Source of the DNA: Candidatus Gastranaerophilales bacterium | Lineage (GTDB): Bacteria; Cyanobacteriota; Vampirovibrionia; Gastranaerophilales; Gastranaerophilaceae | DNA: 26,757 nucleotides | Assembly (NCBI GenBank): GCA_944323945.1 | Contig: CALUUL010000024.1 | Coordinates: 1-26,757, forward strand | Reading direction: 5' to 3' | Part shown: one piece after another, positions 22,557-26,757 of the stretch | Position numbering within the stretch: position 1 is the stretch's first letter | How the letters are laid out: each line of letters starts with the position of its first letter | Position numbers and translations under genes: made by a program | The notes under the pieces: generated by a model | Told to the model about the DNA's origin: nothing | What the model saw: only the letters and a program-made list of their open reading frames with translations | Databases searched by the model: none

Positions 22557-23606
22557 ATGACTAATAGTTACGTTGATACTAATTTATGTAATTTCACAGA
22601 TCAGATAATGGATATCTGGGCGGCAAGACGTACTGAAAAGAAGTATTTTCCAGATTCGGCTCTTTCAGGAAAAATAGGTAAAGATACACTTCAAAAAACT
22701 ACAGAGTTAAAATCTTCTGCACAAAAAACAAATGGAGAAAATTCGTTTGCAACTTCTGATGGAAAAGATGATGGCAAAATATCGTTTAAAGAAAAAATGC
22801 AAAATTTTGGAGAAGGATTAGTAAAACCAATAAAAACAATATTTTCGTCTCCTAAAAATATGCTAATAACTGCTGCTTCAGTTGCTGGAGGTGCTGCTTT
22901 GATTGCTTTGACAGGTGGTGCAGCTGCCCCTGTTATGGTTGCTGCAGGTGTTGTTGGCGGAACTGTTCAAGTTGGCAAGGGTATTTATAAACAATTAAAT
23001 GCTAAAACAGATAATGAGGCCAAACAAGCCTGGCAGGAAATGGGAACAGGTACCTTTGCAGTTGGAGTTTCTGCAGCTGGTGCAAAGTCTTCATTAAAGG
23101 CAGCAAAAGTTAGTGCTTCAAAAGATATACCAACAAGCAAGGCCGTTTGGCAATGTATGGCTGGTATTCCCAAAAATATAAAAACTGGCATAAAAAATAT
23201 TTATTCGAAAATGCCAGTTAAAAAAGTTATTGCTACTGCGCCTAAGCAAAAAGTTCCGGATACAGGTTCTTTTATATTGAATCCGATGAAAATACAAGGT
23301 CAATCTATACCAAATGTTTCTCAAACAAGTTTTGTATTGCCTAATCCTAAAGAAAGCTTAGCTTTATCTCAACCCAAGGAAGTGTTATTGACATTGCCTA
23401 GTCACAAAGCAAGCTTGGCATTACCACAGCCAAAACCTATTTTGGCTTTACCGGAATCACCAAAAAGACTTGCATTACCGGAACCACCAAAAAGACTTGC
23501 ATTACCAGAACCTAAAATAATAACTTCAAATAAAAAATTAGGAATATTATCAAAATTGAAGAAATTCCTAAATGTTTTTGGCTTGTTTCTTCCTAAAAAG
23601 AACTAA
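22557..23606 (+). CDS. Hypothetical protein with EF-hand-like loop, Gly/Ala-rich hydrophobic segment and LALPEP repeats
   Basis: The 349-residue product is not a family I can name. Residues 1-65 are polar. Residues 68-79 (DGKDDGKISFKE) match the 12-residue EF-hand loop at positions 1, 5, 6, 8 and 12 but carry Lys at position 3. NFGEGLVKPIKTIFSSPKN leads to a Gly/Ala-rich hydrophobic stretch at about 102-142, long enough for two membrane passes or a glycine-zipper hairpin. A second small Ala/Gly-rich patch is at 165-185. Residues 259-320 hold about seven degenerate copies of a Leu-Ala-Leu-Pro-x-Pro-Lys unit, the last two nearly identical in DNA. The C-terminus is basic and hydrophobic. It has no N-terminal signal peptide. 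The ribosome binding site is weak. It could be a membrane-associated surface or scaffold protein of this lineage. It converges on the next gene with a 4-nt overlap. Confidence 0.75.
   Translation: MTNSYVDTNLCNFTDQIMDIWAARRTEKKYFPDSALSGKIGKDTLQKTTELKSSAQKTNGENSFATSDGKDDGKISFKEKMQNFGEGLVKPIKTIFSSPKNMLITAASVAGGAALIALTGGAAAPVMVAAGVVGGTVQVGKGIYKQLNAKTDNEAKQAWQEMGTGTFAVGVSAAGAKSSLKAAKVSASKDIPTSKAVWQCMAGIPKNIKTGIKNIYSKMPVKKVIATAPKQKVPDTGSFILNPMKIQGQSIPNVSQTSFVLPNPKESLALSQPKEVLLTLPSHKASLALPQPKPILALPESPKRLALPEPPKRLALPEPKIITSNKKLGILSKLKKFLNVFGLFLPKKN
23457..23510 (+). repeat. Two-copy 27-bp tandem repeat inside coding sequence
   Basis: Positions 23457-23483 and 23484-23510 are direct 27-bp copies with two mismatches. 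They encode the nine-residue unit PPKRLALPE and its SPKR variant. They are the most recently duplicated part of the longer degenerate Leu-Ala-Leu-Pro array at 23331-23516. Confidence 0.85.
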
Positions 23607-25102
23607 CTTCTATTAATATATTTATAAATCTTATAGCCTTCATTTGGTTCAACAGAAGAATTTGAATAAAATATAAGTTTGAAATTATCCTTATATTCTT
23701 CGTCTAATTTCTTAAAAATATTTTGGTTTTTTTCATCTGCAAATGAACGTATTATATATATATCTGAATTATTTTCCTTAGATATTAATTTACTGTATTC
23801 ATACCAAGCATTGTTAGAAAGTCTTTGTGAATTAATTTTGTCCCATATTACATATTTTAGATTTTTGTTTCTTATTACAGAAAAAAGGTTATATTTATTT
23901 TGTAAATAATATGATAATGAAATCATATATGCTTCATTATCAATTAGTAATTTTGCATTTTCTTTAATGTTGTTTTTTATAAAAGTAGCGGTTTCTTTTG
24001 CACCGGTATAGCTATATTTGTATTCTAGAATGTAATAATTTATACCATTATAGCTTGTAAGAAAGAAAAAAATACAAAGTAAGCAAGAACATACTTTCCT
24101 ATTTGCAAATTTATAATTATTTTTAAAAGAATTTTTTTCATATAGAATCCAAAAACAAAAGAGTAATATACAAAAAACCATAAAAATCTTGTTGACATAA
24201 ATGTTTGCACTATAAGTAAAAATATAAATATAAAATTGAAAAATAATTCCTATTGTGCCAATTAAGAAGATCTTTTTATTATTTATAAATAAATTGATGA
24301 ATAACATTATAAATATAGTGAAAATAGAAATAAAAGTGAAAATATCAAGAATAGGGTAAATCAAAGACTTATTTATCGTTATTTCATAATTAAATGAACT
24401 GAGAAAGAAGAATACCGGAACTTTAATTAGGTTTAATAAAATATAATTGGGCTTATATGTAATATAATAGTTTTCAGCTGTAGTGTTATGTAGTTGTAAT
24501 ATAAGAAAAATTAAGCCCATAAACATTATTAAAATTGAAAAAATAATTTTTTTTGAAAAGTTTTTTTCTCTAAGATTTTCAATTAGAAACAAAGCCGTTA
24601 AAATAGAAACAAATCCGAACATAAGAGCATGTGTATTTACTAGTAAAAATAAAGTAATTGAATATAAAAAAGGATGCTCTTTTCTTTTTGAATATAGAAT
24701 TGCAGCTAAAAATATAAGAGGAGGAATTATAGAATAACTTCTTGCAATTACAGGTAAGAAGTAAATGAAGCCCCCACTCAAAATTATTGCTAATTTAACA
24801 ATTAATGGAAACTTCGATTTATGCATTAATAAGAATACCGAAAAACACATTGCGAACCAACATATTAACTGCATATATAATATGTTTGAAAATATCTTTG
24901 CAAATGGCATTACCAGTAGATAAAAAAAGGAAGGATGTCCTTCATTATGGAGGTGATTAATTAATTGAGGAATAGATAAATGTTTACATAACATCCAAAC
25001 TTGTGCTTCATCCGCCCAAATTTCATGATGAAATACAGCAACTAATGTAATAATTGAGTATAATATAGTTATAATAATTGAACAAACAATATCTTTTTTC
25101 AT
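23603..25102 (-). CDS. Polytopic membrane protein, probable GT-C-type glycosyltransferase
   Basis: The 499-residue protein has a first transmembrane helix (residues 6-25), then the extracytoplasmic acidic motif EIWADEAQVW (Asp31, Glu32) and EGHPSFFYLL (residues 54-63). About nine to ten further hydrophobic helices follow, with a soluble C-terminal region from about residue 380. The acidic loop after helix 1 is the hallmark of GT-C enzymes such as ArnT/PMT (GT39/GT83), which use polyprenyl-phosphate sugars. The Asp-Glu-Ala and Glu-Gly-His-Pro pair is typical of this group, so a role in envelope or surface glycan assembly is inferred. The start has AAGGA six bases upstream. It lies downstream of rpsU on the same strand behind a hairpin, and no own promoter is obvious. 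Its stop overlaps the convergent hypothetical gene by four bases. Confidence 0.75.
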   Translation of the reverse strand: MKKDIVCSIIITILYSIITLVAVFHHEIWADEAQVWMLCKHLSIPQLINHLHNEGHPSFFYLLVMPFAKIFSNILYMQLICWFAMCFSVFLLMHKSKFPLIVKLAIILSGGFIYFLPVIARSYSIIPPLIFLAAILYSKRKEHPFLYSITLFLLVNTHALMFGFVSILTALFLIENLREKNFSKKIIFSILIMFMGLIFLILQLHNTTAENYYITYKPNYILLNLIKVPVFFFLSSFNYEITINKSLIYPILDIFTFISIFTIFIMLFINLFINNKKIFLIGTIGIIFQFYIYIFTYSANIYVNKIFMVFCILLFCFWILYEKNSFKNNYKFANRKVCSCLLCIFFFLTSYNGINYYILEYKYSYTGAKETATFIKNNIKENAKLLIDNEAYMISLSYYLQNKYNLFSVIRNKNLKYVIWDKINSQRLSNNAWYEYSKLISKENNSDIYIIRSFADEKNQNIFKKLDEEYKDNFKLIFYSNSSVEPNEGYKIYKYINRS

Positions 25103-25120
25103 GAAAAATCCTTCATAAGT

Positions 25121-25154
25121 AAATAAGAGAACTAAATAAATAGTTCTCTTATTT
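25121..25154 (-). terminator. Hairpin after rpsU
   Basis: AAATAAGAGAACTA (25121-25134) pairs perfectly over 14 bp with 25141-25154 around a 6-nt loop, six bases after the rpsU stop. The T-tract in - direction is interrupted (TTATTTACTT), so partial readthrough into the downstream glycosyltransferase gene is plausible. It could instead stabilise the 3' end of the rpsU mRNA. Confidence 0.65.
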
Positions 25155-25159
25155 ATAAA

Positions 25160-25333
25160 CTATACACGTCTTTTACGAGCTGCTTCAGATTTGCGTTTTT
25201 TCTTTATGCTTGGTTTTTCATATCTTTCGCGACGTTTGATTTCTGAAAGTATACCGGCTTTTTGAATTTTTTTCTTAAATCTTTTAAGAGCACTTTCAAT
25301 ACTTTCGTTATCACCAACTCTTACTTCAGGCAT
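25160..25333 (-). CDS. rpsU: 30S ribosomal protein bS21
   Basis: bS21 sits on the small ribosomal subunit near the anti-Shine-Dalgarno region and helps translation initiation. The 57-residue, strongly basic product starts [19 protein letters not shown] and ends in a Lys/Arg-rich tail (AARKRRV), the standard layout and length. ATG at 25333 is chosen because GGTGGTGA, one base from an ideal ribosome binding site, lies five bases before it. The longer frame would begin at GTG 25345 within that site and add four residues not found in the family. It has its own promoter (25378-25406) and a following hairpin. Confidence 0.95.
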   Translation of the reverse strand: MPEVRVGDNESIESALKRFKKKIQKAGILSEIKRRERYEKPSIKKKRKSEAARKRRV

Positions 25334-25377
25334 TTTATTCACCACCTTTGATAATTATAATCTTATTCTATGCCAAG

Positions 25378-25406
25378 ATAATAACAAGAACATGTTTTAA
25401 TTTCAA
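25378..25406 (-). promoter_or_regulatory. Sigma70-type promoter of rpsU
   Basis: On the - strand TTGAAA (25401-25406) and TATTAT (25378-25383) are exactly 17 bases apart, about 45 bases upstream of the rpsU ATG. Both boxes are one or two mismatches from consensus. Confidence 0.6.
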
Positions 25407-25424
25407 CCCTTTTGTATTAAGTAT

Positions 25425-25456
25425 AAAAAAGCCTCTTGATTTCAAGAGGCTTTTTT
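25425..25456. terminator. Strong bidirectional-type terminator after the SLH-protein gene
   Basis: AAAAAAGCCTCTTG (25425-25438) pairs over 14 bp with CAAGAGGCTTTTTT (25443-25456) around a 4-nt loop, with T-tracts on both strands. It lies 17 bases beyond the stop of the SLH gene (- strand) and isolates rpsU from it. Confidence 0.9.
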
Positions 25457-25473
25457 ATAAAAGTTATATCTGA

Positions 25474-26739
25474 CTAGTTAGGAATAGATAAATCTTGAGT
25501 TAATTCTAACCAAACATAGTCACCATCATTAGCTTTGTATGTTCTACCAGGAGTTGTTAAACCTGTCAAAAGACCAACACCTGCACCAACAGGGGCACCA
25601 ATTGCAATTCCTTCACCAAAATGGTCATCATCTTGAGAAGCAATAGCAGCAATACCCATACCAACACCTGTACCAACAACAGCACCACCTACAGTATAAC
25701 CAACAGGTTTTGCCCATCTGTTTTCAGTTAAAACACCGTTATTGTTTATAACTTCAGCCTTAAAAGGAACACAAGTACCACAAGGTAAAGTCATAGATTC
25801 AAATTCTACAGTAACTTTATCGTTTTTGTTCCACCATTTTTTAGGTTCAACTGAAGTGATTTTTGCTTTCATTGTTGTAGCAGCAGGAATTACTAATGTA
25901 CCTTCTTCTGTATGAATATCATTTTTTGCTGTGAAAGTTACAGTATCACCAACTTGAGCATCTTTAGATGTGAAGTAAGTATAAAAATAGCCTTTAATTA
26001 TATTTTTTGCTAAAACAACTTTTCTTTGGTTTGTAATTTGAACTTCATTAACTTCAGCTTTTTTTGTAACACCTAAATGTTCTGTTGAAAGAATTTTTTC
26101 GTCACTTACATATTGTTTTTTTACAGAGTCAATTTTTTCCTTTAATTTGTATAATAATACAGCGGCTTCAGCTCTGTTTAAGTTTTTATTAGGTAATAAT
26201 TTATCTGCATCAGGATAATTTACATAAATACCAAGATCAATAGTTTTTGCATATTGTAATTTTGCCCAAGCAGGAATAGCGTTTTTATCAGTAAAAGCAT
26301 TTAACGATTTTATATCGCCTTTAAAGTCCTTTGTGATATGACTTATAACAGAGGCAGCTTCTGATTTTGTCATGATTCTATCGGGTTTAAAAGTTCCATC
26401 ATTATATCCATATATTAAACCTAATTTGTGAGATAGTAAAATATCTCCATAGTCAGCTCTTGAAGAAACTACATCTGAGAATGGATTAGTTTCAGATAAG
26501 GTTGTCATTCTGTGTCCTAAAGTTTTTAGTAATGCAGAATTAAAATCAGATCTTGAAACTTCTTTTTCAGGGTAGAATGCTTCTTTTTCTAATAAAGGAA
26601 GGACCCCGTCACTAACAACTGCTGAAATTTCTTTGTTAGCCCAATAATCAGCAGGTACATCGCTGTAAACAGCTGCATTCGCCGGATTGAAAGCTATCAT
26701 CATGAAAAATACAGCAAGCATGGCTAAAATCTTTTTCAT
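25474..26739 (-). CDS. Secreted SLH-domain envelope protein with glycine-zipper-like C-terminus
   Basis: The 421-residue precursor starts with a signal peptide (MKKILAMLAVFFMMIAF, cleavage likely after PANA near residue 22). Three SLH-type repeats follow at about residues 25-205, marked by FSDV/YSDV, GYNDGTFKPDRIMTKSEAA and LPNKNLNRAEAAVLLYKL. SLH domains bind pyruvylated or polyaminated cell-wall polymers and tie envelope proteins to peptidoglycan. Residues about 225-345 look like a beta-rich domain with two Cys (CGTC) and VGDTVTFTAKNDIHTEEG. Near 350-405 is a Gly-rich stretch (GGAVVGTGVGMGIAAIA ... GAPVGAGVGLLTGL) like a glycine zipper. There is no outer-membrane beta-barrel of cyanobacterial SLH porins. 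ATG at 26739 is preferred because GGAGAG lies six bases before it; the ATG at 26751 overlaps that site. Its promoter is outside the window. Confidence 0.87.
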   Translation of the reverse strand: MKKILAMLAVFFMMIAFNPANAAVYSDVPADYWANKEISAVVSDGVLPLLEKEAFYPEKEVSRSDFNSALLKTLGHRMTTLSETNPFSDVVSSRADYGDILLSHKLGLIYGYNDGTFKPDRIMTKSEAASVISHITKDFKGDIKSLNAFTDKNAIPAWAKLQYAKTIDLGIYVNYPDADKLLPNKNLNRAEAAVLLYKLKEKIDSVKKQYVSDEKILSTEHLGVTKKAEVNEVQITNQRKVVLAKNIIKGYFYTYFTSKDAQVGDTVTFTAKNDIHTEEGTLVIPAATTMKAKITSVEPKKWWNKNDKVTVEFESMTLPCGTCVPFKAEVINNNGVLTENRWAKPVGYTVGGAVVGTGVGMGIAAIASQDDDHFGEGIAIGAPVGAGVGLLTGLTTPGRTYKANDGDYVWLELTQDLSIPN

Positions 26740-26757
26740 TTTTCTCTCCATATTTTT

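Noticed and set aside
23331..23516. Repeat array considered as CRISPR or minisatellite
   Set aside because: The units lie in frame in one coding sequence, have no unique spacers and preserve the Leu-Ala-Leu-Pro protein pattern.

Overview
The window is AT-rich, densely coded chromosomal sequence from an anaerobic, fermentative bacterium. A group-B-type [FeFe] hydrogenase, a bifunctional AdhE, a Rex redox repressor, an N-terminal SLH protein with a secretion signal, and proteins opening with a short 'ISAIQNTSSFG'-like leader together suggest the non-photosynthetic gut relatives of Cyanobacteria (Gastranaerophilales/Melainabacteria). That assignment rests on gene content and remembered protein style; there is no rRNA here to confirm it. 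I see no tRNA, CRISPR array, insertion sequence or prophage gene.

Left part (1-10.7 kb). The tail of a membrane-anchored, Lys/Glu-rich protein and a small rhodanese-like gene converge on a shared hairpin. Next comes a seven-ORF pyrimidine operon on the + strand: pyrK, pyrD, pyrE, pyrB, pyrC, a pyrF-carA fusion, and carB. It encodes every enzyme from bicarbonate/glutamine to UMP, with tightly coupled or overlapping genes. A good sigma70-type promoter (858-886) precedes a leader of about 115 nt that holds a possible 9-codon leader peptide and a U-tailed hairpin. A 46-codon ORF with a strong ribosome binding site closes the operon before a strong terminator.

Middle (10.7-16.9 kb). A LeuT-fold (SNF family) Na+-coupled amino-acid transporter on the - strand diverges from a GH77-like 4-alpha-glucanotransferase. 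The bifunctional aldehyde/alcohol dehydrogenase AdhE follows, under its own promoter and terminator.

Redox island (16.9-22.5 kb). One tight + strand cluster holds rex, a small [2Fe-2S] thioredoxin-like protein, a sensory-type [FeFe] hydrogenase with a PAS domain (its proton-transfer Cys replaced by Ala), a SpoIIE/PP2C-type phosphatase, a second [2Fe-2S] protein, and a group-B-type [FeFe] hydrogenase. The likely logic is that Rex reads NADH/NAD+, the sensory hydrogenase reads H2 or redox state and signals through the phosphatase, and AdhE plus the catalytic hydrogenase dispose of electrons as ethanol and H2. No hydEFG maturases and no cognate kinase or anti-sigma partner are in the window.

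Right part (22.5-26.7 kb). An unrecognised protein carries an EF-hand-like loop, a Gly/Ala-rich hydrophobic segment and a C-terminal Leu-Ala-Leu-Pro repeat. It converges, with a 4-nt overlap, on a polytopic GT-C-like membrane protein. Beyond that lie rpsU (ribosomal protein bS21) and an SLH-domain envelope protein with a glycine-zipper-like C-terminus, both on the - strand.

For several genes the ribosome binding site favours a start a few codons inside the longest frame. Those starts are used here and explained entry by entry.
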